Source: Anaerolineae bacterium (GTDB taxonomy: Bacteria; Chloroflexota; Anaerolineae; JAFGEY01). From it: 49,717 nucleotides of DNA. Of this stretch, positions 27,435-35,370 are shown one piece after another. The translations under genes and the position numbers were made by a program. Every line of letters begins with the position of its first letter. Position 1 is the first letter of the stretch. The DNA lies in NCBI GenBank assembly GCA_016929775.1, contig JAFGIE010000253.1:1-49717 (forward strand), read 5' to 3'. The notes beneath the pieces were generated by a model, which made no database searches, had not been told where the DNA came from, and saw only the letters and a list, made by a program, of their open reading frames with translations.

Positions 27435-28988
27435 GTGCAGGCCCCCCACCCCACAACCATAGATCCGCACCGGGCGCTGACCCGTCGCTGGCAGTTCCCG
27501 GCACTGGCCTTTGCCGCCAGCGCGTGCACCATGATCCTCGAGCTGGCGATCCAGCGGATCGTCGCCCCCTACACCGGCATGTCGCTCTATACGTGGACGA
27601 TCGTGATCGGCGTGGTCCTGGCAGGGACGAGCGCCGGCAACCTGCTCGGCGGGCGGCTGGCAGACCGGCGCGCCTCGGGCCCACTGCTGGGCGGAGTGCT
27701 CGCCCTGGGTGGCGTCGCCGCGCTGTGTATCCTGGCGATCGACGTGCTCGACGCGTTCACCCACCTCGACGGGATCAGCCGCGAAACACTGCCCACGATC
27801 GCCGGGCTGACTGCGTTCGCGATCGCGATCTGCATCCTGCCCTGCATCGTGCTCGGCGCTGTGTCGCCGATCGTGGTCAAGCTGGCGCTGCGCGACCTGG
27901 GTCGGGCGGGTCGCACGGTCGGGCAGATCTATGCGGCGGGCGCCCTAGGCAGCATCGCCGGGACGTTTGCGGCTGGGTTCGCGCTGATCTCGTGGCTGGG
28001 AACGCACGTCGTGGTGTGGGGGGTGGCGTGCGCGCTGCTGCTCCTGGGACTGCTGATCCTGACGTGGCGGCGCTGGCCCTGGCTGCTGCTGTCTGTGGCC
28101 CTGCTTGCCGCCGCGTCGGCCTTTGCCCTGGGAGAAGGTTGGCTGGACGGACCGTGCACGCGCGAGACGGACTATTTCTGCATCATCGTCCGCGACGAGA
28201 CGGTCCGGGGACGCGCAGTGCGCACCCTGATCCTCGACCGGTTGATCCACAGCTACTCGTCGCTCGACGACCCAACCGAGCTGGTCTACGGCTACGAGGA
28301 GCTGTATGCCGAGGCGACGGCGTACCAGGCGGCGCGCACGTCGCCCCTACGCGCGCTTTTCATCGGCGGCGGCGGATACACCTTCCCGCGCTACATGGAG
28401 GCGGTCTACCCAGAGAGCGAGCTGGACGTGGTCGAGATCGACCCGGGCGTGACGGCGATCGCCCACGACATGCTGGGTCTGGACCAGGACACGCGCGTGG
28501 TCACCTACAACGAGGACGCGCGCACCTACCTCGAACGCCCGCCAACGGGCGAGTACGACCTGGTCTTTGGCGACGCGTTCAACGACTACTCGGTGCCCTA
28601 TCACCTCACGACGGTCGAGTTCAACGACCGGGTGCGCGCCTGGCTGTCCGACGACGGGCTGTACGTGGTCAACATCATCGACGGGTCGTGGGGGCGCTTT
28701 TTGCGCGCCTACGTGCACACGCTGCGGCAGACCTTTCCCTATGTCACCCCCGCCTTCTCGGTCGACGCCTGGCGGCAGTCGGCGCGGACGACGATCGTCA
28801 TCCTGGCGGGCAACCACCCCCTGGACGCCCAGACACTGCGCGACGCCGCGCCGGCGCTGGCAGACCAGGTCCTGACGGTCGCCGAGACGGACGCGATCCT
28901 GGCAGAGGGGCGCGCGGTGACCCTGACCGACCGCTACGCGCCGGTGGACCAGCTTCTGCTGCCAGTGTTCCTCGACCAGCTGCGGTAG
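27435..28988 (+). CDS. Fused membrane domain/spermidine-synthase-like methyltransferase-fold protein
   Basis: 517 residues. The N-terminal half has about seven hydrophobic segments (PALAFAASACTMILELAIQRIVAPY, then GTSAGNLLGGRLADR), as in the fused MFS/spermidine synthase family. The C-terminal half is a Rossmann methyltransferase/aminopropyltransferase fold: LFIGGGGYTFPRYM near 305 (nucleotide loop), VVEIDPGV (acidic residue that binds the cofactor ribose), and DLVFGDAFNDYSVPYHLTT. Substrate and activity of such fusions are unproven; the aminopropyl-transfer residues of true spermidine synthases are only partly matched. The start is GTG with GGGAG upstream. Confidence 0.82.
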   Translation: MQAPHPTTIDPHRALTRRWQFPALAFAASACTMILELAIQRIVAPYTGMSLYTWTIVIGVVLAGTSAGNLLGGRLADRRASGPLLGGVLALGGVAALCILAIDVLDAFTHLDGISRETLPTIAGLTAFAIAICILPCIVLGAVSPIVVKLALRDLGRAGRTVGQIYAAGALGSIAGTFAAGFALISWLGTHVVVWGVACALLLLGLLILTWRRWPWLLLSVALLAAASAFALGEGWLDGPCTRETDYFCIIVRDETVRGRAVRTLILDRLIHSYSSLDDPTELVYGYEELYAEATAYQAARTSPLRALFIGGGGYTFPRYMEAVYPESELDVVEIDPGVTAIAHDMLGLDQDTRVVTYNEDARTYLERPPTGEYDLVFGDAFNDYSVPYHLTTVEFNDRVRAWLSDDGLYVVNIIDGSWGRFLRAYVHTLRQTFPYVTPAFSVDAWRQSARTTIVILAGNHPLDAQTLRDAAPALADQVLTVAETDAILAEGRAVTLTDRYAPVDQLLLPVFLDQLR

Positions 28989-29057
28989 GGCTCGCGCACA
29001 GCGGAGCGGCGACGGACGGCGGGCGATCGACCACCTACGCCGGCGACCGTGCACGGC

Positions 29058-30185
29058 TTACGGCAGAGCCTCTGCCAGGAGCGTCTCCAACCAGGCGCCA
29101 TCGGACAGCGCCCGGTCCTTCCAACCGGGGAGCAACCGGTCCAGCAACGTCGCTTGCGCCATCCCGGTGTAGTAAAAGCGCGTCTCGCCCTCACGCGTCG
29201 CCTGGCGCACCATCTGGTTGACCTCCTGTGACCAGCGCCGTCCGAACGAGCGATAGGCGCCAAAGTCGGGATCGTCTGCCAACTCTGGCAGCGGCTGGTC
29301 GCCCTCCGCCTCGTACGCCGCGCGCCAGATCGCGAGCTCGACGTACTTGGCGAGCCCTTCTTCCCACTCGAGCTGGCGCTCATAGTCGATGAGCGCAGTG
29401 CTCAAGGGCGCATCTGCGCGCCGGCGGGCGCGCTGGTCCAGGAACTGGCGCGCCAGCGCACGCGCCTCCTCGTCTGATCGGGCGCCGAGCGCTCGGGCAA
29501 GCAGGTCGGTCTCGTCTCCCCACGCCTCGCGCATCTCCGCATCGGCGCGCCAGTACGCCTCTCCATGTCGATGGGCGCCCTCCGCCTCGTCCAGACGTGC
29601 GGGCGCGATCTGCGCCTGGTAGACGTGAAAGGTCTCGTGCAGGACGCCCGTGATCTGCACCTCGCTGGGCTGGATCAACAAGCGGTACGGCACGATCGCC
29701 TTGAGCGGAGAGGGCACCGCGCCGCTGATCATGTCGATCAGAAAAGCATCGACCTCGCACTTGGTCGCCATGCTCGCCACCCAGCGATTGCCCACGCGCA
29801 CGGCAAAGTTCTGCGGTTCGCCGGTCGGCGTGCGGTGATAGGTCTGTCCCTGGAACGCGTCACCGGGGACCGGCTCCCAGGGCGCGGGCGGGTCCGGGTA
29901 GCCGACCAGGAAGGAAGTATCGCGGTTCCATATCAGCACCGGTATGTCGGCGCTGCCCCAACCAGGCCACACGCCGTCGCCCAGCGCGCGCTTGAGGCGC
30001 AGCGTCTCGGCTAGGCGCGCCTTGTCCAGCGTGCTCAGCCGGTCCACGTGCTCGGGCGCAGTAGGCAGGTTCCGGTTGCTGAGGGCGGCGACGCCCGCCG
30101 CGACGGCACACAGGAGGAGCGAGCCCCCGGCGATGGCTGCCAGGGTGCGCAGCACCCGCTTGGCTGTATTCCGCCTCTTCGTCAT
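29058..30185 (-). CDS. Membrane-anchored protein with HExxH motif (putative metallopeptidase-like)
   Basis: 375 residues, not matched to a family I can name. An N-terminal basic stretch and single hydrophobic segment (about 18-40) indicate a signal anchor, so the rest is extracytoplasmic. GVLHETFHVYQ (about 190-200) contains HETFH, the HExxH zinc site of gluzincin-type peptidases, followed by an acidic stretch with several candidate third ligands (EAEGAHRHGEAYW and MREAWGDE). The C-terminal part is helical and charged. GGAGG lies seven bases before the ATG at 30185. A longer frame reading through the upstream palindromic repeats gives RETRSLQETGSLQATGSL, plainly repeat-derived, and is rejected. 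Confidence 0.65.
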   Translation of the reverse strand: MTKRRNTAKRVLRTLAAIAGGSLLLCAVAAGVAALSNRNLPTAPEHVDRLSTLDKARLAETLRLKRALGDGVWPGWGSADIPVLIWNRDTSFLVGYPDPPAPWEPVPGDAFQGQTYHRTPTGEPQNFAVRVGNRWVASMATKCEVDAFLIDMISGAVPSPLKAIVPYRLLIQPSEVQITGVLHETFHVYQAQIAPARLDEAEGAHRHGEAYWRADAEMREAWGDETDLLARALGARSDEEARALARQFLDQRARRRADAPLSTALIDYERQLEWEEGLAKYVELAIWRAAYEAEGDQPLPELADDPDFGAYRSFGRRWSQEVNQMVRQATREGETRFYYTGMAQATLLDRLLPGWKDRALSDGAWLETLLAEALP

Positions 30186-30230
30186 GTCCATCCCTCCATC
30201 GCATGCTGGACCCCGTCTGTTCCGCAGTGC

Positions 30231-30258
30231 ATTATACACCAGACCTGCGAGATGGACA
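30231..30258 (-). promoter_or_regulatory. Possible promoter for the HExxH protein
   Basis: Minus strand TATAAT (30236-30231) is perfect; the best -35, TGTCCA (30258-30253, 16-base spacer), is poor. Start predicted near 30224. Confidence 0.45.
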
Positions 30259-30270
30259 TCGCGGCTTGGC

Positions 30271-30321
30271 AGAGACCCGGTCGCTTGGAGAGACCCGGTC
30301 TCCTGAAGAGACCGGGTCTCT
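30271..30321. repeat. Direct plus inverted copies of AGAGACCCGGTC
   Basis: AGAGACCCGGTC occurs at 30271-30282 and 30289-30300; the second copy forms a perfect 14-bp stem with GAGACCGGGTCTCT (30308-30321) around a CTGAA loop. It lies between the two divergent promoters and resembles the 27365-27397 hairpin. No transposase is nearby. Confidence 0.75.
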
Positions 30322-30332
30322 CGCAATCGTTC

Positions 30333-30361
30333 TTGACAACGGCGCCCACCCGGTGTAGCAT
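30333..30361 (+). promoter_or_regulatory. Promoter of the tetR-ABC exporter operon
   Basis: TTGACA at 30333-30338, 17-base spacer, TAGCAT at 30356-30361. Start predicted near 30368, immediately before two palindromic operator candidates. Confidence 0.72.
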
Positions 30362-30370
30362 GGAGGCCGG

Positions 30371-30406
30371 AATGAGCACCTGCTCATTTACTGAGCGTAC
30401 GCTCAG
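30371..30406. promoter_or_regulatory. Tandem palindromic operators for the TetR regulator
   Basis: Two adjacent palindromes: AATGAGCA-CC-TGCTCATT (30371-30388) and CTGAGCGTACGCTCAG (30391-30406, perfect 16-mer). Both share TGAGC/GCTCA half sites. They lie across the transcription start, so binding would block initiation: a classical autorepression layout. Confidence 0.7.
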
Positions 30407-30478
30407 CGTTCCGAGTGCGGGCCCTGTTGGCTTGGGAGCCCGGGCGGGGAGGCAGGAGCAGGTCAAGGAGGGCAAGCG

Positions 30479-31120
30479 ATGGAACCGAGCCAGCAGACGC
30501 CGGAGAGCAGCGCCCAGAACCGCCGCCAGCGGCGCATCGCGCGGCGCAGGTCGGAGATCCTTGCCGCGGCAGCGGAGGTGTTCGCCGAACGGGGCTACGC
30601 GGGAACGACCACGCGGGCGATCGCCGAAGCGGCGGACGTCGCCGAGGGGACGCTGTACAACTATTTCGGAGGCAAACGCGAGATCCTGCTCGCGGTGGCG
30701 AACGAAGCGGACGGGCCGATGGCGCAGGCGCTGCTCGATGCAGGGCGGCTCGAGAGCCGGGAAGCGATGACCGTCCTCTTTGAGCGCGCGTTCGACATCT
30801 CAGAGGCGAGGTTGCCCTTTCTGCGGACCTTGCTGACCGCCTCGTGGACGGACGACAGCATCCTGCACCAGTTCATCAGCGTGCGCCTGAGGCGCGTGTA
30901 CGATGCGCTGCAGACGTTCATCGCCGAACGCGTGGAAAGCGGCGCCTTTCGCCCGATCGACCCGGCGTTGGGCGCACGTGTGGCAATGGGCATGTTCATC
31001 GGTTTGATCTTGCCCGTTCTGCGGGGCGTAGAGCCCCTCCCCGCCCCACACGAACGACGCGCGCTCGCCGAGACGATCGTCGACCTGCTGCTCGACGGCG
31101 TGCGCATCCGTCTGGGATGA
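30479..31120 (+). CDS. TetR-family transcriptional regulator
   Basis: 213 residues. The N-terminal helix-turn-helix (RSEILAAAAEVFAERGYAGTTTRAIAEAADVAEGTLYNYFGGKREIL, about 24-70) is diagnostic of TetR proteins; the C-terminal part is the variable ligand domain. AGGAGG precedes the ATG. The stop overlaps the ATG of the first permease (ATGA). Likely a self-regulating repressor of the exporter, lifted by an exported compound. Confidence 0.92.
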   Translation: MEPSQQTPESSAQNRRQRRIARRRSEILAAAAEVFAERGYAGTTTRAIAEAADVAEGTLYNYFGGKREILLAVANEADGPMAQALLDAGRLESREAMTVLFERAFDISEARLPFLRTLLTASWTDDSILHQFISVRLRRVYDALQTFIAERVESGAFRPIDPALGARVAMGMFIGLILPVLRGVEPLPAPHERRALAETIVDLLLDGVRIRLG

Positions 31121-32262
31121 GGTGTGCTGTGCTGCGACGGATCTGGGCGACCGTGCAAAAGGAGTTCATCCAAACGCTGCGCGACCGGCGCACCTTGGCG
31201 ATCCAGCTGGGCCTGCCGATCGTGCAGCTGCTGATCTTCGGCTACGCGATCCACACGGACGTGCGAGACATTCCGCTGGCGGTCGCCGACCAGAGCCTCG
31301 ACCCGGCAAGCCGCGCCTACGTGCAGGCGATGGTCAACTCGGGGTACTTTGACGTCGTCGCCTACCTTGCCGACGAGGACGCCGTGGTGCGCGCGATCGA
31401 CGAGGGATGGGCGCAAGCCGGGATCGTCGTCCCGCCGGGCTTTGCGCCGGCGGTCGAGCGGGGCACTGCCGCCGCACTGCTGATCGTCGACGGATCGGAC
31501 GTCTTTACGTCACAGACCGCGTACAATGCGATCACGGCGATCGCGTCCGCGCACTCGACTGAGGTCATGACCGCTCGGCTGGTCCGCGCAGGGCGGATCG
31601 CCACACAGGCGCAGCTGCTTCCCCTCGACGCCCGGGTGCGCATCCTGTACAACCCCAACCTGGACGACTTGTGGTTCCTGATCCCGGGCATAGTCGCCAC
31701 GATCCTGCAGACGCAGACGATCGCGCTGACCGCCGCTGCGGTGGTGCGCGAGCGGGAAGCGGGGACGATCGAGCAGCTGCTGGTCACGCCGATCAAGCCA
31801 GGCGAGCTGATGCTTGGCAAGATCGCGCCGAACATCGTGATCTCGATGCTGAACATGCTGACCATCCTCGCGATCGGCATCTACTGGTTCGGCGTGCCCT
31901 TCCGGGGCAACTTTTGGCAGCTGCTGTGGCTCTCTTTTATGTACGTCTTTTCGGGGCTTGGCCTAGGCTTGCTCGTCTCGACCATCTCGCAAAACCAAAA
32001 GCAGACCCAGCAGACGTCGATGCTGATCATGCTCGTCGGGCTGGTGCTCGGCGGGTTCATGTTCCCGCGCTACCTGCAGCCGCCGCTGGTGCGCATCGTG
32101 GGCAACCTCTTTCCGCTGACCTATTTCATCCCGATCGCGCGCGGGATCGTGACAAAGGGCGTCTCCGTGCCCGATCTGTGGGAGCAGGTGGTCGCGCTGG
32201 CGATCTATGTAGTGGTCGTCATGGTCCTGTCGATCCGCGCCTTCCGCCAGGACCTGGAGTAG
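31117..32262 (+). CDS. ABC-2 type exporter permease 1 (YbhS/YbhR-like)
   Basis: 381 residues. One N-terminal membrane segment, a large extracytoplasmic domain (about 45-185; DQSLDPASRAYVQAMV and similar) and about five C-terminal segments including VVREREAGTIEQLLVTPI, typical of ABC-2 permeases of the YbhR/YbhS class. It pairs with permease 2. The ATG overlaps the tetR stop; a GTG at 31129 is an alternative. Confidence 0.88.
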   Translation: MRCAVLRRIWATVQKEFIQTLRDRRTLAIQLGLPIVQLLIFGYAIHTDVRDIPLAVADQSLDPASRAYVQAMVNSGYFDVVAYLADEDAVVRAIDEGWAQAGIVVPPGFAPAVERGTAAALLIVDGSDVFTSQTAYNAITAIASAHSTEVMTARLVRAGRIATQAQLLPLDARVRILYNPNLDDLWFLIPGIVATILQTQTIALTAAAVVREREAGTIEQLLVTPIKPGELMLGKIAPNIVISMLNMLTILAIGIYWFGVPFRGNFWQLLWLSFMYVFSGLGLGLLVSTISQNQKQTQQTSMLIMLVGLVLGGFMFPRYLQPPLVRIVGNLFPLTYFIPIARGIVTKGVSVPDLWEQVVALAIYVVVVMVLSIRAFRQDLE

Positions 32263-32273
32263 GGAGGGACGAC

Positions 32274-33407
32274 ATGCCGCGTTGGCTTGGGCGCCTGCGC
32301 GCAGTGATGCGCAAAGAAACGATCCAGCGCCTGCGCGACCGGCGCACGCTGGCGCTGATCTTGTCGATCCCGCTGCTCCAGCTGCTGCTCTTTGGGTACG
32401 CCGTGGACCTGACCCCAGACCACCTGCCGACGGCGGTCGCCGATCAGAGCCTCGACGCCGAGAGCCGCGCCTTCATCGACGCGCTGGTCGTCTCGGGATA
32501 CTATGACGTGGTGCGCTACGTGGAGGACGAGGCGGACGTGATCCGGGCGATCGACGAGGGAGAAGCGCGCGCCGGGCTGGTCATCCCACCCAACCTAGCG
32601 GCGCAGATCGAGCGGGGGGAGGCGCAGGTGCTGTTCATCCTCGACGGATCGGAGTCGTTCTCGGTGCAGGCAGGCTACAGCGCGGCGCTCGCCATCGCCC
32701 AGGCGCACGCCCTGGAGCTGCTCGCGTCCAAGGTCGCCCGCATCGGTGGACGGCTCGAGACGACGCCGATCCGGTCGACGACGCGCGTGCTGTACAACCC
32801 CAATTTGGACGACTTGGTGTTCGTCATGCCCGGGCTGATCGCCATGCTGCTGCAGGTGCTGGCGGTCAACACCACGGCGCAGTCGGTAGTGCGCGAGTCG
32901 GAGCTCGGAACGATGGAGCAGATGCTGGTCACGCCGCTGCGCCCGTTCGAACTGGTGGTCGGCAAGCTGATCCCGAACGTCGCGCTGGTGCTGTTCGACC
33001 ACGCCCTGATCGTCTCCCTCGGCGTGCTCTGGTTTGGCGTGCCCTTTCGTGGCAGTTTGTGGCTCTTTGTCTGGCTCTCGCTCTTGTTCATCATCTCTGG
33101 GCTGGGCCTGGGCCTACTCATCTCGACCGTGGCACAGACGCAGAAGCAGGCGCAGCAGCTGACGGCGCTGTTGATGATGCTCAGCCAACTGCTGACCGGT
33201 TTCATCTACCCGCGGGAACCGATGCCGCCCCTCGTCAAGGCGGTCGGCAACTTGATCCCGCTGACCTACTATATCCGCATCGCGCGCGGGATCGTGACAA
33301 AGGGGATCGGGATCGGCACCATGTGGAGCGACGTGGTGGCACTGATCGCCTACGGAGCGGTGGTCATGGTCCTGGCGGGGATGACGTTCAAGAGAAGGCT
33401 GGACTGA
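32274..33407 (+). CDS. ABC-2 type exporter permease 2 (YbhS/YbhR-like)
   Basis: 377 residues, a clear paralogue of permease 1: the same order of segments, with matching blocks such as LRDRRTLAL, VADQSLD, VLYNPNLDDL, VVRESELGTMEQMLVTPL and IPLTYYIRIARGIVTKG. It probably forms a heterodimer with permease 1. GGAGG precedes the ATG, 11 bases after the first permease stop. Confidence 0.88.
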   Translation: MPRWLGRLRAVMRKETIQRLRDRRTLALILSIPLLQLLLFGYAVDLTPDHLPTAVADQSLDAESRAFIDALVVSGYYDVVRYVEDEADVIRAIDEGEARAGLVIPPNLAAQIERGEAQVLFILDGSESFSVQAGYSAALAIAQAHALELLASKVARIGGRLETTPIRSTTRVLYNPNLDDLVFVMPGLIAMLLQVLAVNTTAQSVVRESELGTMEQMLVTPLRPFELVVGKLIPNVALVLFDHALIVSLGVLWFGVPFRGSLWLFVWLSLLFIISGLGLGLLISTVAQTQKQAQQLTALLMMLSQLLTGFIYPREPMPPLVKAVGNLIPLTYYIRIARGIVTKGIGIGTMWSDVVALIAYGAVVMVLAGMTFKRRLD

Positions 33408-33412
33408 ACGAG

Positions 33413-34396
33413 ATGGCGGCAGCGGTTGTGATACAGACCAAGGGACTGGTCAAGCAGTTCCGGACGGCGCGCGGCACGGTCGACGCCGTGGATGGCGTAA
33501 CGCTCCAGGTCCGCCAGGGCGAGACGTACGGCTTGATCGGGCCAGACGGGGCAGGCAAGACGACGACCCTGCGCGTGCTCCTGGGCTTGCTCAAGCGCAC
33601 CGCTGGGGAGAGCACAATCCTGGGCTACGACTCGATGCGCGAGACGTACCCGATCCGCGAGCGCGTGGGGTACATCGCCCAGCAGTTCGCGCTGCCACCG
33701 GACATGACGGTCATGGAGAACATGCGGTTCTTTGCCGACGTGCACTGCGTCGACCGGGCAGATCAGCAGCGCCGCATCCCGGAGCTGCTTGCCTTTGCCG
33801 GATTGGCGCCCTATACGCAGCGCCTCGCCGGGCACCTCTCGGGTGGGATGAAGAAAAAGCTCGCCCTCGCCTGCAGCCTGATCCACCAACCGCAGGTCCT
33901 GATCCTCGACGAGCCGACCCTGGGCGTGGACCCGGTCAGCCGACGAGAGTTCTGGAACTTGCTGGGCAACCTGCGCGCGGAACAGGGCCTGACGATCATG
34001 GTCTGCACGCCCTACATGGACGAGGCAGAACGCTGTAACTGGGTCGGCTTGATCTACCAGGGACGGCTGATCGCGCACGATGCCCCACAGACGATCAAGC
34101 GCATGGTGCCCGGACAGCTCTTGGCCTGCACGCCATCGGACCTGGCGCGGGCAGAGCAAGTCGTGGCGGGGCTGCCGGGAACGCTCGAGGTGCAGACCTA
34201 TGGCGCCGCCCTGCACGTGTTTGTCGATCGGGCAGCGCAGCGCCAGACCGAGATCGAGACAGCCCTACGCGCGGCGGGCGTCTCCTGCCGGGACATGCAC
34301 AAGGCTGAGGTGCGGATGGAAGAGGCGTTCATCCACCTGATCCGCAGGCAGCGGCGCGAAGAGACGCGACAGTCGCCGAGGGAAGGCGGGCGATGA
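33413..34396 (+). CDS. ABC exporter ATPase 1, with altered H-loop
   Basis: 327 residues. Walker A GPDGAGKTT (43-51), signature LSGGMKKK (142-149) and Walker B LILDEPT (163-169) are intact. The H-loop, normally a THYMDEA-type sequence, reads VCTPYMDEAE, so the switch histidine is Pro200. It may be a degenerate nucleotide-binding site partnered with ATPase 2. It starts 5 bases after the permease 2 stop and ends overlapping ATPase 2 (ATGA). Confidence 0.9.
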   Translation: MAAAVVIQTKGLVKQFRTARGTVDAVDGVTLQVRQGETYGLIGPDGAGKTTTLRVLLGLLKRTAGESTILGYDSMRETYPIRERVGYIAQQFALPPDMTVMENMRFFADVHCVDRADQQRRIPELLAFAGLAPYTQRLAGHLSGGMKKKLALACSLIHQPQVLILDEPTLGVDPVSRREFWNLLGNLRAEQGLTIMVCTPYMDEAERCNWVGLIYQGRLIAHDAPQTIKRMVPGQLLACTPSDLARAEQVVAGLPGTLEVQTYGAALHVFVDRAAQRQTEIETALRAAGVSCRDMHKAEVRMEEAFIHLIRRQRREETRQSPREGGR

Positions 34397-35370
34397 GAGA
34401 CTACACCTACCCGATCGAGGTCCGCAACCTGACCAAGGCCTTTGGCAGCTTTCTCGCCGTCGACGACGTGAGCTTTACCGTGAACGAGGGCGAGATCTAT
34501 GGGTGGCTGGGGCCGAACGGCGCGGGCAAGACGACCACGATCCGGGTGCTGCTCGGGTTGCTCCAACCGACCGCCGGGTCTGCACGCGTGCTGGGCTACG
34601 ACTGCACGACAGAGAGCAAGCAGATGCAGGCGCACGTCGGCTACATGTCGCAGCGGTTTACGCTGTACAACGACCTGACCGCCAGCGAGAACGTGCGTTT
34701 CTACGGACAAGCGTATGGCCTGGGACGGCGCGAGCTGCAGATGCGACACGACGAGATCGTCGAGATGGCAGGGCTGCGCGGGCGCGAACGGACGCTCACC
34801 TCGAACCTCTCCGGCGGCTGGAAGCAGCGCCTGGCGCTCGGTTGTGCGATCGTGCATCGCCCGCGCGTCGTCTTCCTGGACGAGCCGACGGCAGGCGTGG
34901 ACCCGATCAGCCGCCGCGCATTCTGGCGCATGATCTATGGCATGGCGCGCGAAGGGGTGACCGTGCTGGTCACCACGCACTACATGGACGAGGCAGAGCT
35001 GTGCCAGCACGTCGGATTCCTGAGCGGCGGCAAGTTGATCGCACTGGACACGCCAGACGCGCTCAAGCAGAGCGAGATGCGGGGCCACGTGCTCGAGATC
35101 GACTGCCCGGAGAGCGATCGCGCCATGCGCGTCCTGCGCGCGGCGCAGGAGGCGGGCGCTGTCCCAGGTGGGATTCCACTGCGCGAGGTCGCGCTGTACG
35201 GGGCCCAGATCCACGTCGTCGTGCCCGACGCCGGGGCGTGTGCGGAACCGGTGCGCAGGCTGCTGACCGAACACGGGATCGAGCCGCGCTCGGTCAACAA
35301 GATCGTCCCCACCCTAGAAGACGTGTTCATCTCATCGGTGAAGGCGAGAGGTGAGATAGATGGAACATAG
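34393..35370 (+). CDS. ABC exporter ATPase 2
   Basis: 325 residues. All motifs intact: Walker A GPNGAGKTT (40-48), LSGGWKQR (139-146), FLDEPTAG (161-168) and H-loop TTHYMDEAE with His196. Together with ATPase 1 it corresponds to the two halves of YbhF, which are fused in E. coli. The start overlaps the preceding stop and its 3' end overlaps the next gene by 11 bases. Confidence 0.92.
   Translation: MRDYTYPIEVRNLTKAFGSFLAVDDVSFTVNEGEIYGWLGPNGAGKTTTIRVLLGLLQPTAGSARVLGYDCTTESKQMQAHVGYMSQRFTLYNDLTASENVRFYGQAYGLGRRELQMRHDEIVEMAGLRGRERTLTSNLSGGWKQRLALGCAIVHRPRVVFLDEPTAGVDPISRRAFWRMIYGMAREGVTVLVTTHYMDEAELCQHVGFLSGGKLIALDTPDALKQSEMRGHVLEIDCPESDRAMRVLRAAQEAGAVPGGIPLREVALYGAQIHVVVPDAGACAEPVRRLLTEHGIEPRSVNKIVPTLEDVFISSVKARGEIDGT

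Noticed and set aside
30186..30326. Longer start of the HExxH protein
   Set aside because: The added residues are a translation of the palindromic repeats, and the true signal anchor follows GGAGG and the ATG at 30185.
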